Shown here piece after piece: positions 26,200-35,417 of a stretch of DNA of 64,000 nt. Numbering within the stretch: the first letter of the stretch is position 1; every line of letters starts with the position of its first letter. The translations under genes were made by a program, and so were the position numbers. The stretch comes from Cupriavidus pampae (GTDB lineage Bacteria > Pseudomonadota > Gammaproteobacteria > Burkholderiales > Burkholderiaceae): positions 124,001-188,000 of the forward strand of contig NZ_CAJZAG010000010.1 of the NCBI RefSeq assembly GCF_914271485.1, written 5' to 3'. Under the pieces are notes generated by a model. That model saw only the letters and a list, made by a program, of their open reading frames with translations, did no database searches and was not told the origin of the DNA.

Positions 26200-26895
26200 A
26201 TGTCCCAGCGCATTTCCATCGACACCGCCGACGGCAGCTTTGCCGCGTACCTTGCCACGCCGGACCCGGCCAACGCGCGGGGTTCCGCCATTGTGGTGAT
26301 TCAGGAGATCTTCGGTATCAACGCCGACATGCGCGAGACCTGCGATAACTTTGCGCGCGACGGCTTCGTGGCGATTTGCCCGGATCTTTACTGGCGGCTC
26401 GAGCCCAACGTCGAACTGACCGACAAGACCAAGGAAGAATGGGACAAGGCGTTCGCGCTACTGAACGCGTTCAACGTGGACAAGGGTGTCGAAGACATCG
26501 CCACCACCATCGCCCACACGCGCAAGCTGCCCGGCGTGACCGGCGGCGTCGGCACCGTGGGCTTTTGCCTCGGCGGCCTGCTGGCCTACCTGACCGCCAC
26601 GCGCACGGATACCGACAGCGCGGTGTCGTACTACGGTGTCAATCTCGACAAGTTCCTCGGCGAAGCCGGCAAGATCAAGAGCCCGCTGCTGATGCATATC
26701 GCCGAGGAAGACGAATTCGTGCCCGCCGAAGCACGCGCGAAGATCATCGAGGCGCTCAAGGACAACAAGCACGTCGAGATCCACACATATCCCGGCTGCC
26801 AGCACGCCTTCGCGCGCAACAACGGCATCCATTACGTCGATGCCGCCGCCAAGGCCGCCAACGCCCGCACGCTGAAAGCGTTCGAGGCGATGTAA
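26200..26895 (+). CDS. Dienelactone hydrolase family protein
   Basis: Alpha/beta hydrolase of 231 residues that opens lactones such as carboxymethylenebutenolide in aromatic degradation. The triad is at the classical positions: Cys123 (GFCLGG), Asp171 and His202 (CQHAF), with Glu36 (QEIFG) also present. AGGAG precedes the ATG at 26200. There are no chlorocatechol or muconate genes around, so it may serve a general or detoxifying function. It converges on tctA, with only 18 bp between the stops. Confidence 0.93.
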   Translation: MSQRISIDTADGSFAAYLATPDPANARGSAIVVIQEIFGINADMRETCDNFARDGFVAICPDLYWRLEPNVELTDKTKEEWDKAFALLNAFNVDKGVEDIATTIAHTRKLPGVTGGVGTVGFCLGGLLAYLTATRTDTDSAVSYYGVNLDKFLGEAGKIKSPLLMHIAEEDEFVPAEARAKIIEALKDNKHVEIHTYPGCQHAFARNNGIHYVDAAAKAANARTLKAFEAM

Positions 26896-26913
26896 GCAGC
26901 CCCGCGGCCGCCT

Positions 26914-28437
26914 TCAATCCGTCGCGCCCTGCGTCTGCAGCGCGCGGCGGCGCTTGCGGGCATCGATCATGCCGCCAAACACCGGCCACACCAGCACCAG
27001 AATCGCCAGGCCCATGATCGTGCCGACCAGGCCGTTGGACCAGAACACGTTCATCTCGCCCTGCGACATCAGCATGGTCTGACGGAACGAATCTTCGGCA
27101 CGATCGCCAAGCACCAGCGCGAGCACGAGTGGCGCCAGCGGATAGTCGAGCTTCTTGAGCACATAGCCGACCACGCCGAAGATCAGCATGAGCCAGACGT
27201 CGAACATCGCGTTATGCACGGTGTACGCACCGATCGCGCAGACCACGAGGATCAGCGGCGCGATGATCGCGAACGGAATGCGCAGGATCGCCGCGAACAA
27301 CGGCACCGTAGAGAGCACCACGATCAGGCCGGCCAGATTGCCAAGGTACATACTCGCGATCAGGCCCCACACGAACGTCTTCTGTTCCGTGAACAGCAGC
27401 GGTCCCGGCTGCAGGCCCCAGATCATCAGGCCACCAAGCAGCACCGCAGCGGTGGCCGAACCCGGAATGCCGAGCGCCAGCATCGGCAGCAGCGCACTGG
27501 TACCGGCCGCGTGCGCGGCGCACTCGGGCGCGATCACACCTTCGACATTGCCGCGGCCGAAGGTCTCGCGATTACGCGCGAACTTCTTGGCCACGCCATA
27601 ACCCATAAACGACGCGGCGGTCGCGCCACCCGGCGTCACACCGAGCCAGCAGCCGATGATCGACGAACGGATCAGCGTCATCCAGTAGCGTGGCAGCTCG
27701 GCCCAGGTCTTCAGCACGACCTTGAGGTCGATGTCGGCGCGCTTGCCACGAAACGCAATGCCCTCCTCCATCGTCATCAGGATTTCGCTGATGCCGAACA
27801 GACCGATCACGACAACAAGGAAGTCGAATCCACGCAGCAGCTCGGTGGAACCGTACGTCATGCGCAGCGTGCCCGAGACCGTGTCCATGCCCACCGCTGC
27901 CAGCGCAAAGCCGATGCACATCGCAATCACGATCTTCGACTTCGCTTCCTTGCCCATGCCGATAAAGCTGCAGAACGTGAGGAAGTAGACCGCGAAGAAT
28001 TCCGGTGGCCCAAAGCGCAGCGCAAACTTCGCCACCAGCGGCGCGAGGAACGTGATCAGCAGCACGCCGGCCAGCGCGCCGAGGAACGAGCCGGTGAACG
28101 CCGAGGTCAGCGCGCGGCCGGCCTCGCCCTGCTGCGCCATCGGATACCCGTCGAAGGTGGTCGCCACGGACCACGCCTCACCGGGAATATTGAACAGGAT
28201 CGACGTGATCGCCCCGCCGAACAATGCGCCCCAGTAAATACAGGAGAGCATGATGATCGCCGAGGTAGGCTCCATCGAAAACGTCAGCGGCAGCAGGATC
28301 GCCACGCCGTTGGGACCACCCAGGCCCGGCAGCACACCCACCACGATGCCAAGCAGGATGCCCGCGAGCATCAGCGCCACGTTGTGCCACGACATCGCTA
28401 CCGCGAAGCCGCCCATCAATGCATTGAGTTCTTCCAT
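26914..28437 (-). CDS. tctA: Tripartite tricarboxylate transporter, large membrane subunit
   Basis: Ion-coupled channel subunit of 507 residues with about 12 helices. Family marks are GILLGIVVGVLPGLGGPNGVA near the N-terminus and the matching second-half motif GVTPGGATAASFMGYGVAKK, reflecting its internal duplication, as well as GIPGSATAAVLLGG. It is the last gene of an aminotransferase-tctC-tctB-tctA unit. The ATG at 28437 lies 10 bp after the tctB stop; a longer frame to 28530 runs inside tctB. This is the only complete TctCBA set in the window and may also serve the orphan binding proteins. Confidence 0.95.
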   Translation of the reverse strand: MEELNALMGGFAVAMSWHNVALMLAGILLGIVVGVLPGLGGPNGVAILLPLTFSMEPTSAIIMLSCIYWGALFGGAITSILFNIPGEAWSVATTFDGYPMAQQGEAGRALTSAFTGSFLGALAGVLLITFLAPLVAKFALRFGPPEFFAVYFLTFCSFIGMGKEAKSKIVIAMCIGFALAAVGMDTVSGTLRMTYGSTELLRGFDFLVVVIGLFGISEILMTMEEGIAFRGKRADIDLKVVLKTWAELPRYWMTLIRSSIIGCWLGVTPGGATAASFMGYGVAKKFARNRETFGRGNVEGVIAPECAAHAAGTSALLPMLALGIPGSATAAVLLGGLMIWGLQPGPLLFTEQKTFVWGLIASMYLGNLAGLIVVLSTVPLFAAILRIPFAIIAPLILVVCAIGAYTVHNAMFDVWLMLIFGVVGYVLKKLDYPLAPLVLALVLGDRAEDSFRQTMLMSQGEMNVFWSNGLVGTIMGLAILVLVWPVFGGMIDARKRRRALQTQGATD

Positions 28438-28447
28438 CGCCGCCTCC

Positions 28448-28954
28448 TCAGAATCCGAGAGCCGCTTCGAGCGGACCCTTCGGTAGCGGCACGCGGAACT
28501 GCATCTCGAAGATCCAGAACAGCGCCACATTGATCAACACACCGGTAGCAATCGAACGCCACCACGAGAACTTGCCGATCGCGATCATGAAGCCGGTGAT
28601 AAACACCGCGGATGCCACGTAGATGCCAAGAAAGGCAATGAGCGATATATAGACGGTGAGCGGCACGAGAATCACGCCCACCTGCCTGAGCTGCGTCCAG
28701 GTGACGAACGTCTCGCTAGCTTCCATACGCCACGCGTGCCACAACACGAACAGGCACGCGATGAAAATAATCGCGCCGATGCGCAACGGAAAATAGCCCG
28801 CTTCGGGGCCGTCCGGCGCCCAGCCCGCGCCAATGCTGTAGTTGCTGACCATCACCACCACGGCGCCGGCAGCGATCAGCAGTGCCACGACGATTTCCGC
28901 CGTGCGTACCGTGATCGCCGCCGGTGCCGCGACGTCCTGTGGGTGCTCGCCCAT
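28448..28954 (-). CDS. tctB: Tripartite tricarboxylate transporter, small membrane subunit
   Basis: 168 residues, four helices (about 17-38, 54-72, 92-112 and 120-160), the normal layout. Small subunits of this family are poorly conserved; identification rests on size, topology and place between tctC and tctA. YSIGAGWAPDGPEAGYFPLRIG between helices 1 and 2 is the most family-like stretch. Confidence 0.9.
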   Translation of the reverse strand: MGEHPQDVAAPAAITVRTAEIVVALLIAAGAVVVMVSNYSIGAGWAPDGPEAGYFPLRIGAIIFIACLFVLWHAWRMEASETFVTWTQLRQVGVILVPLTVYISLIAFLGIYVASAVFITGFMIAIGKFSWWRSIATGVLINVALFWIFEMQFRVPLPKGPLEAALGF

Positions 28955-29024
28955 GATCGGGTCTCCTGGAATGCCATCGGGAATCCCCTCTCCATGCCGT
29001 GGAGAGGGGCACAGCCAGCGCGCG

Positions 29025-30050
29025 TCAGCGCGCGGCGGTCACAAAGCCTGCGGCCTTGATGATGTCCTTGTGGCGATTCTCGTCGGCGGTCAGGAAGTCC
29101 GTGAGCTTCTGGCCGACCAGGAAGTCGTTCTTGAGCGCGTTCTTCTCGAGGTATTCCTTCCACTCGGGCGTGGCCACGACCTTCTGCATCAGATCGACGT
29201 AGAACTTCTGCTGATCCGGCGTGACGCCACCGGGCAGCATGAACACGCGCAGCATCTGATATTCGACGTCGAGACCCGCTTCCTTGCAGGTGGGGATGTC
29301 ACCCCAGCTTTGCGTAGCGGTGACCTTGGCCGAGTACTGCATGCGTGAGGGCGCGAACACGCACAGCGCGCGATGCTCGCCCGCGCGCCATTGGCCAATC
29401 GATTCGGAAGGATTGTTGACGTTGGAGTCGATGTGCTTGCCCGACAGCTGCGTGGCCGCTTCGCCGCCGCCCTTGTATGGGATGTAGATAAAGCGCACAC
29501 CGGCCTTGCGTTCCGTCTGCGCGGTGATGATCTGGTCCTCGCGCTTGGAACTGGTGCCGCCCATCTTGAGCTTGCCCGGCTGTTTCTTGGCCTCGGCCAG
29601 ATAGTCGGCCACCGTCTTGTACGGATCCTGCGCATTGGTCCACAGCACGAACTCGTCCTGTGCCACCATCGCCACCGGCGTCAGGTCACGCCAGTTGAAC
29701 GGCAGCTGACTGACCATCGGCACCGTGTACAACGCTGACGAGGTGACCAGCAGCTTGTGCGGATCGCCCTTCGACGCCTTGGTGTCCATCAGTCCTTCCG
29801 CACCACTCGCGCCCGCCTTGTTGATGACGATCATGGGCTGATTCATCAGCTTGTTCTTGGCGATGATGCCCTGGATCGAGCGCGCCATCTGATCGGACGC
29901 TCCTCCCGCGCTGAATGGCACCACCAGCTCCACCGGCTTGGTGGGTTCCCACGCGAACGCCGGCGCTACCAATCCGCCGAGCAACGATGCACACGCGAGC
30001 GCGCGTGCGGGGGCCTGCAACTTCCTCTGCAAACTTCCTCGTAACAGCAT
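29025..30050 (-). CDS. tctC: Tripartite tricarboxylate transporter, periplasmic binding protein
   Basis: 341 residues with a signal peptide ending near APAFAWEP. Starts WEPTKPVELVVPFSAGGASDQ and contains YIPYKGGGEAATQLSGKHID. It differs from the other four binding proteins here in the substrate loop (INKAGASGAEGLM replaces the usual DNRPGAGG), so it probably binds a different ligand. GGAGAC precedes the ATG at 30050. It lies between the aminotransferase and tctB in a single unit; the ligand may be a hydroxy or amino acid handled by the neighbouring enzymes. Confidence 0.92.
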   Translation of the reverse strand: MLLRGSLQRKLQAPARALACASLLGGLVAPAFAWEPTKPVELVVPFSAGGASDQMARSIQGIIAKNKLMNQPMIVINKAGASGAEGLMDTKASKGDPHKLLVTSSALYTVPMVSQLPFNWRDLTPVAMVAQDEFVLWTNAQDPYKTVADYLAEAKKQPGKLKMGGTSSKREDQIITAQTERKAGVRFIYIPYKGGGEAATQLSGKHIDSNVNNPSESIGQWRAGEHRALCVFAPSRMQYSAKVTATQSWGDIPTCKEAGLDVEYQMLRVFMLPGGVTPDQQKFYVDLMQKVVATPEWKEYLEKNALKNDFLVGQKLTDFLTADENRHKDIIKAAGFVTAAR

Positions 30051-30169
30051 GGCTTGTCTCCTTTTGATGGATGCCGTGCGGTCTGCTGCCGCATCGGCTC
30101 TTGTTGCCACAACTTGCTGCGCGCCCGGCGGCGCCTTACGTACCGAAGCCGGAATCAGGCCGCCGGGAA

Positions 30170-31375
30170 TCAGGCTGCCCTCAAGGCCGGTTGCGCCGCG
30201 GCGGCGCGCAGGCTTTCCATCGCCGCGAGCACCCCACCGGTCTGGTGCGGCACCTTCGCGAGCGCGAGGCCCATCTCCACGCCGGCGAGCGTACCCATCA
30301 GCGTCAGATCGTTGAAGTCGCCAAGATGCCCGATGCGGAAGATCTTGCCGGATACCTTCGACAGCCCCTGGCCCAGCGACATGTTGAAGTTCTCGAGCAC
30401 GATCTTGCGGAACGCGTCGGCGCTATGGCCTTCCGGCATGACCACGGCGGTCAGCGCGGGGCTGTATTCGGCGGGGTTCTGGCACAGGATCTCGAGACCC
30501 CAGCCATGCACCGCGGCTCGTGTGGCCTCGGCATGGCGCTTGTGGCGCGCGAACACGTTCGGCAGGCCTTCCTCGAACAGCATGTCGCACGCTTCGGACA
30601 GGCCGTAGAGCAGGTTGGTCGCGGGCGTGTAGGGCCAGAAGCCATTCTTGTTGGCTTCGATGATCTCGTCCCAGCCCCAGAACGCCTTGGGCAGCTTCGA
30701 CTTGGCCGACGCCGCGATCGCCTTGGCGCTCACCGCGTTGAACGAGATGCCCGGCGGCAGCATCAGACCCTTCTGCGAGCCCGACACGGTGACATCGACC
30801 CCCCACTCGTCGTGGCGATAGTCGACCGAGCCCAGCGACGAGATCGTATCGACCAGCAGCAGGGCCGGATGGTTGGCCGCATCGATGGCGCGCCGCACGG
30901 CCGCGATGTCCGACGTCACGCCCGTGGACGTTTCGTTGTGGACCACGCAAACCGCCTTGATCGTGTGATTGCGGTCCTCGGCCAGACGCGCGCCGATGGC
31001 GGCCGCGTCCACACCGTGACGCCAGTCGCCGCCGAGGAATTCGGAAACCAGGCCGAGCTTGTCCGCCATGCGCTTCCACAGCGAGGCGAAGTGGCCAGTC
31101 TCGAACATCAGGACGTTGTCACCGGGCGACAGCGTGTTCACCAATGCCGCTTCCCACGCGCCGGTGCCCGACGCGGGATAGATCACCACAGGCTGTGCGG
31201 TCTGGAAGACCTTGCGGATATCGGCGAGCACCTTCTTGCCCAGTTGCTGGAACTCGGGGCCGCGGTGGTCGATGGTCGGGTAGTCCATCGCACGCAGTAC
31301 GCGATCCGGCACATTGGTCGGCCCGGGAATCTGCAGGAAGTGGCGGCCGCTCGGATGGGAATTCAGTCGGATCAT
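30170..31375 (-). CDS. Class V aminotransferase, serine-glyoxylate/alanine-glyoxylate type
   Basis: Pyridoxal-phosphate enzyme of 401 residues that would transfer an amino group to glyoxylate or a related 2-oxo acid. The N-terminal PGPTNVPDRVLRAM motif and the cofactor lysine Lys202 in SGSQKGLMLPPG are typical of the SgaA/AGT branch. The length equals that of methylotroph serine-glyoxylate aminotransferases. It is first in the unit with tctCBA and divergent from the GntR/D-2-hydroxyacid dehydrogenase unit. A shared 12-bp operator core suggests one inducer for both. The actual donor and acceptor are unknown. Confidence 0.88.
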   Translation of the reverse strand: MIRLNSHPSGRHFLQIPGPTNVPDRVLRAMDYPTIDHRGPEFQQLGKKVLADIRKVFQTAQPVVIYPASGTGAWEAALVNTLSPGDNVLMFETGHFASLWKRMADKLGLVSEFLGGDWRHGVDAAAIGARLAEDRNHTIKAVCVVHNETSTGVTSDIAAVRRAIDAANHPALLLVDTISSLGSVDYRHDEWGVDVTVSGSQKGLMLPPGISFNAVSAKAIAASAKSKLPKAFWGWDEIIEANKNGFWPYTPATNLLYGLSEACDMLFEEGLPNVFARHKRHAEATRAAVHGWGLEILCQNPAEYSPALTAVVMPEGHSADAFRKIVLENFNMSLGQGLSKVSGKIFRIGHLGDFNDLTLMGTLAGVEMGLALAKVPHQTGGVLAAMESLRAAAAQPALRAA

Positions 31376-31393
31376 ATCGCCTCGTCGTCTCAA

Positions 31394-31412
31394 TTTGAAT
31401 TTTGTATTCAAA
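31394..31412. promoter_or_regulatory. GntR-type operator before the aminotransferase gene
   Basis: TTTGAAT-TTTGT-ATTCAAA is an inverted repeat 19 bp upstream of the aminotransferase ATG. It includes TTGTATTCAAAA (31402-31413), which reappears in inverse orientation at 31589-31600 before the GntR gene. Confidence 0.7.
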
Positions 31413-31588
31413 AAACAGGGATGCACTGCGGGACTGGCTTACGGGATAATGTTGGGCGGCTTTCGCGCCGTCTATCCTGAAGAAAGTCCTTATAAATCAA
31501 CGTATATCTGGATTATCCGTCGCCTTTTTCGTCAACTTTGACGTGTCCGGCGGCACTCGCATGCAGTTCGTGCTTGCCCCAGAGTAGG

Positions 31589-31600
31589 TTTTGAATACAA
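31589..31600. promoter_or_regulatory. GntR-type operator before the GntR gene
   Basis: TTTTGAATACAA is the exact reverse complement of 31402-31413 and lies 24 bp before the GntR ATG. Two matching sites, one near each divergent start, suggest joint repression of both units and autoregulation. Confidence 0.7.
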
Positions 31601-31624
31601 TACTGTCAAGCCGCGAAATTACCA

Positions 31625-32317
31625 ATGAGCCTCAATCCAACTCCTTCCTCTCAGGCCGTAGACCGCCAGATCCTGCATGTGGCAGTGGCCCAGCGCCTGC
31701 GCGCCATGATCCTGGAAGGCGAACTCGCGCCCGGCACGCGGCTCAACGAGCGGGTGCTCTGCGATCAATTGCAGGTGTCACGCACGCCGTTGCGCGAGGC
31801 GTTCAAGGTGCTGGCCGGCGACGGCCTCGTGACGCTGCTGCCGAATCGCGGCGCCGAGGTAGTCCAGCTGTCGCAGGAAACCATCGACTATCTGTTCGAG
31901 ATGATGGGCGCGCTGGAGGGACTCTCCGGCGAGCTCGCCTGTGAACGCATTACCGACGCCGAACTCAACGAGATTCGCGCGTTGCACTTCGAGATGCTCG
32001 CCTGCCACGCGCGGCGCGATCTCCCCAATTACTACTCGCTGAACCGCCGCATTCACGACGCGATCAATGCGGCGGCACGCAATCCGATCCTCGAGGAGAC
32101 CTATCGACGAATCAACCTGCGCATCCAGGCGCTGCGCTTTCGCTCGAACTTCGATCAGGAAAAATGGGATATGGCCGTGCTCGAGCACGGTGCGATGCTC
32201 GATTGCCTGGCGAAGCGCGACGGCGCGGGCCTGCGTGACATCCTGCGCGCGCACCTGAAGCACAAGCGCGACGCGCTGATTGCCGAACTAGAACGCGTAC
32301 AGGGCGCCGCCGCCTGA
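31625..32317 (+). CDS. GntR family regulator, FadR/FCD type
   Basis: 230 residues: winged helix at about 15-75 (LRAMILEGELAPGTRLNERVLCDQLQVSRTPLREAF, read in parts) and an all-helical FCD domain at about 90-215 with candidate metal-binding histidines (e.g. in RRIHDA and LEHGAML). FCD regulators commonly sense small carboxylic acids. It is 55 bp upstream of the large D-2-hydroxyacid dehydrogenase gene, probably cotranscribed, and divergent from the aminotransferase-tct unit, with matching operators near both starts. Confidence 0.92.
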   Translation: MSLNPTPSSQAVDRQILHVAVAQRLRAMILEGELAPGTRLNERVLCDQLQVSRTPLREAFKVLAGDGLVTLLPNRGAEVVQLSQETIDYLFEMMGALEGLSGELACERITDAELNEIRALHFEMLACHARRDLPNYYSLNRRIHDAINAAARNPILEETYRRINLRIQALRFRSNFDQEKWDMAVLEHGAMLDCLAKRDGAGLRDILRAHLKHKRDALIAELERVQGAAA

Positions 32318-32372
32318 TCCTGCAGCACAGGGGCGGGCCCGAGTACGTGCAGCACCCGGAGACCCCACGCTC

Positions 32373-35300
32373 ATGGCATTGCCGACCACCCCCACGCCAC
32401 CCGGCGTGCAACCGCTTCACTTCATGCCACGCGGCGGCGCGGCGCCCACGCAGCAATCGCCGCTCTATCGACGGCTCGCGGCGGAATTGCGCGGCGACGT
32501 GCTGTTCGATGCCGCCAGCCGCGGTCGCTATTCGACCGACGCGTCGATCTATCAGGTCATGCCGATCGGCGTGGTGGTACCGCGCGACGAGGCCGATGCG
32601 CGGCTCGCGCTCGATATCGCGCGCGATCTCCACGCGCCGCTACTGCCGCGTGGCGGTGGCACCAGTCAATGCGGCCAGACCGTCGGCGAGGCGCTGGTCA
32701 TCGACAACAGCAAATGGCTGAACCAGGTGATTGATTTCGATCCGATCGCGCGCACGGTCACCGTGCAGCCCGGCATCGTGCTCGATCATCTGAATGCATG
32801 GCTCAAGCCGCACGGGCTGTGGTTCCCGGTGGATGTCTCCACGGCCGCGCAATGCACGATCGGCGGCATGACCGGCAATAACTCGTGCGGGTCTCGCTCG
32901 ATCCAGTACGGCAATATGGTGCACAACGTGCTCGGCATCGAGGCGATCCTCGCCAACGGTGACGAAGTGCGCTTCGACGGCGGCTGGCCTGACGATGGCG
33001 CGCCGCATCGCGCGATTGCCGATGGCGTGCGGCGCATTGCGCAGCGCGAGCGCGACGCCATTGCGGAGATGTACCCGCACGTGCTGCGACGGGTCGGCGG
33101 CTACAACCTCGATATCTTCGCGCCGCAGAGCGAGCGCCCTTATACCGAGGATGGCAGCGTCAACCTCGCGCATCTGCTGGTGGGCTCCGAGGGCACGCTG
33201 GCGTACTTCAAGCGCATCACGCTGCAGCTTGCGCCGCTGCCCACGCACAAGACGCTCGGCGTGGTGAATTTCCCGACGTTCTATCAGTCGATGGACCTGA
33301 CGCGGCATATCGTCGGGCTGCGACCTGCAGCGGTCGAACTCGTCGATCGGACGATGATCGATTTGTCGCGCCGCAATCCGGCGTTCCGTCCGGTGATCGA
33401 ACGCGCGCTGGTCGGTGAGCCCGAGGCGATCCTGCTCGTCGAATTTGCGAGCGAAGACCGCGCAGCCACCGAGCGCGGTCTTGCGCAACTGGTCGAGCTG
33501 ATGGCCGACCTCGGTTTGCCGGGGTCCGTCGTCGAGATGCCCGAAGCCGGTCCGCAGAAGGCACTGTGGGAGGTACGCAAGGCCGGCCTCAATATCATGA
33601 TGAGCATGAAAGGAGACGGCAAACCCGTGTCCTTTATCGAGGATTGCGCGGTGCCACTCGAGCATCTGGCCGAGTACACCTCGCGCCTGACCGAGGTGTT
33701 TCACAAGCACGGTACGCGTGGCACCTGGTATGCGCATGCGAGCGTCGGCACGCTGCACGTGCGGCCGATTCTCGATATGCGGCGCGATGGTGCGGCCAAG
33801 ATGCGCGCGATCGCCGAGGAAGCGGCCGCGATGGTGCGCGAATACAAGGGCGCGTACTCGGGCGAGCACGGCGACGGCATCTGCCGCGGCGAGTGGGTGG
33901 CGTGGCAGTTCGGGCCGTCGCTGAACCGCGCGTTCGAGGAAGTGAAGGCGTTGTTCGATCCCGACAATCGTTGCAACCCCGGCAAGATCGTGCGCACGCC
34001 GCGCATGGACGATGCCACGCTGTTTCGCTTCCCGCCGAGCTATACGGTCAAGCCGCTGGTGCCCGCGCTCGACTGGTCCGCGTGGAACGTCACGCGCGAT
34101 CCCGTCACCGAACTGGAGAGCGCGCCGGGTACCGGGCTCGATCCCGCGCGTGGTCTCGCGGCGGCGGTCGAGATGTGCAACAACAACGGTCATTGCCGCA
34201 AGTTCGATGCGGGCACGATGTGTCCGAGCTATCGCGTCACGCGTGACGAACAGCATCTGACGCGCGGGCGAGCCAACACGCTACGCCTTGCGCTGTCGGG
34301 CCAGCTTGGTCCCGATGGCATTCTCGATCCGGCGGTAAAGGACACGCTCGATTTATGTGTGTCGTGCAAGGGCTGCAAGCGCGATTGTCCGACCGGCGTC
34401 GACATGGCGAAGGTCAAGATCGAGGTGCGCGCCGCGCACGCGCGTGCGGGAAATCTGCGCGTGCGCGATCGTCTGGTGGCGTGGCTGCCGCGCTATGCCG
34501 GCATGGCGAGTCGCATGCCGTGGCTGTTCAACCTGCGCGACAGCATTCCGGGGCTGCCGCAATTGAGCGAACGGCTGCTTGGCATTTCCGCGCGACGGTC
34601 GTTGCCGCGCTGGCAGGCTGCGTTCGTCGATGAGCGCTATGTGCCGAAGCCGGGCGCGAGTACCGACGCAAGCAAGGAAGTCGTGCTGTTTGTCGATACG
34701 TTCAACAACCACATGGAGCCCGAGAACGCGCGCGCGGCACAGCGCGTGCTCGAACGTGCGGGTTATACGGTGCACCTGTCTGCCGTGCCGGGCGAGCGGC
34801 CGCTGTGCTGCGGTCGCACGTTCCTTGCGGCCGGGCTTGTCGATGAGGCCAAGGCCGAGGCCCGGCGCGCGCTCGATGCGCTGCTGCCGTTCGTATCGCG
34901 TGGGGTGGCGGTGGTCGGACTGGAACCGTCGTGCCTGCTGAGCATGCGCGACGAGTTTCTGCAGTACGGTTATGGCGACGCCGCGCGGACGCTTGCTGCC
35001 AACGCATTCCTGTTCGAGGAGTTTCTTGTGCGCGAGCATGCGGCTGGTCGGTTCGCGCCGACGCTCAACACCATCGGCAAGTCACGCGCGATGCTGCACG
35101 GTCACTGTCATCAGAAGGCCTTCGACGCGGTGCGGCCCATCGAGCAGGTACTCGGATGGATTCCGGGGCTGAAGGCCGAGCTGATCGAGTCGTCGTGCTG
35201 CGGCATGGCGGGGAGCTTCGGTTACGAAGCGGAACATCACGATGCGTCGATGCGCATGGCCGAGTTGTCGTTGCTCCCTGCCGTGCGCAAGGCCGGCGAC

Positions 35301-35408
35301 GATGCGCTGATCGTCGCCGACGGTACCAGCTGTCGCCATCAGATCCACGATGGCGCGCAGCGGGAGGCGCTGCACGTGGCACGTGTGCTGGAGATGGCGA
35401 TGCGTTGA
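32373..35408 (+). CDS. FAD- and iron-sulfur-dependent D-2-hydroxyacid dehydrogenase (YdiJ/GlcD-GlcF fusion type)
   Basis: Large respiratory-type dehydrogenase of 1011 residues. Order: FAD-binding PCMH domain (about 55-230, with LPRGGGTSQCGQTVG), FAD-oxidase C-terminal domain (about 270-540, with the GEHGDGICRGEW flavin region), two 4Fe-4S clusters (first near 602, CNNNGHC and a following CP; second near 661, CVSCKGCKRDCP) and two CCG domains (CCGRTF near 811, CCGMAG near 942). The plan matches YdiJ-like proteins that oxidise D-2-hydroxyglutarate or D-lactate and pass electrons to quinone or a flavoprotein. The GntR neighbour is upstream. The substrate here is unproven. Confidence 0.9.
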   Translation: MALPTTPTPPGVQPLHFMPRGGAAPTQQSPLYRRLAAELRGDVLFDAASRGRYSTDASIYQVMPIGVVVPRDEADARLALDIARDLHAPLLPRGGGTSQCGQTVGEALVIDNSKWLNQVIDFDPIARTVTVQPGIVLDHLNAWLKPHGLWFPVDVSTAAQCTIGGMTGNNSCGSRSIQYGNMVHNVLGIEAILANGDEVRFDGGWPDDGAPHRAIADGVRRIAQRERDAIAEMYPHVLRRVGGYNLDIFAPQSERPYTEDGSVNLAHLLVGSEGTLAYFKRITLQLAPLPTHKTLGVVNFPTFYQSMDLTRHIVGLRPAAVELVDRTMIDLSRRNPAFRPVIERALVGEPEAILLVEFASEDRAATERGLAQLVELMADLGLPGSVVEMPEAGPQKALWEVRKAGLNIMMSMKGDGKPVSFIEDCAVPLEHLAEYTSRLTEVFHKHGTRGTWYAHASVGTLHVRPILDMRRDGAAKMRAIAEEAAAMVREYKGAYSGEHGDGICRGEWVAWQFGPSLNRAFEEVKALFDPDNRCNPGKIVRTPRMDDATLFRFPPSYTVKPLVPALDWSAWNVTRDPVTELESAPGTGLDPARGLAAAVEMCNNNGHCRKFDAGTMCPSYRVTRDEQHLTRGRANTLRLALSGQLGPDGILDPAVKDTLDLCVSCKGCKRDCPTGVDMAKVKIEVRAAHARAGNLRVRDRLVAWLPRYAGMASRMPWLFNLRDSIPGLPQLSERLLGISARRSLPRWQAAFVDERYVPKPGASTDASKEVVLFVDTFNNHMEPENARAAQRVLERAGYTVHLSAVPGERPLCCGRTFLAAGLVDEAKAEARRALDALLPFVSRGVAVVGLEPSCLLSMRDEFLQYGYGDAARTLAANAFLFEEFLVREHAAGRFAPTLNTIGKSRAMLHGHCHQKAFDAVRPIEQVLGWIPGLKAELIESSCCGMAGSFGYEAEHHDASMRMAELSLLPAVRKAGDDALIVADGTSCRHQIHDGAQREALHVARVLEMAMR

Positions 35409-35417
35409 AGGCGACGT

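Noticed and set aside
32640-34256. 538-codon minus-strand frame inside the D-2-hydroxyacid dehydrogenase gene
   Set aside because: Antisense shadow; the plus strand carries a complete FAD and iron-sulfur protein with all motifs.
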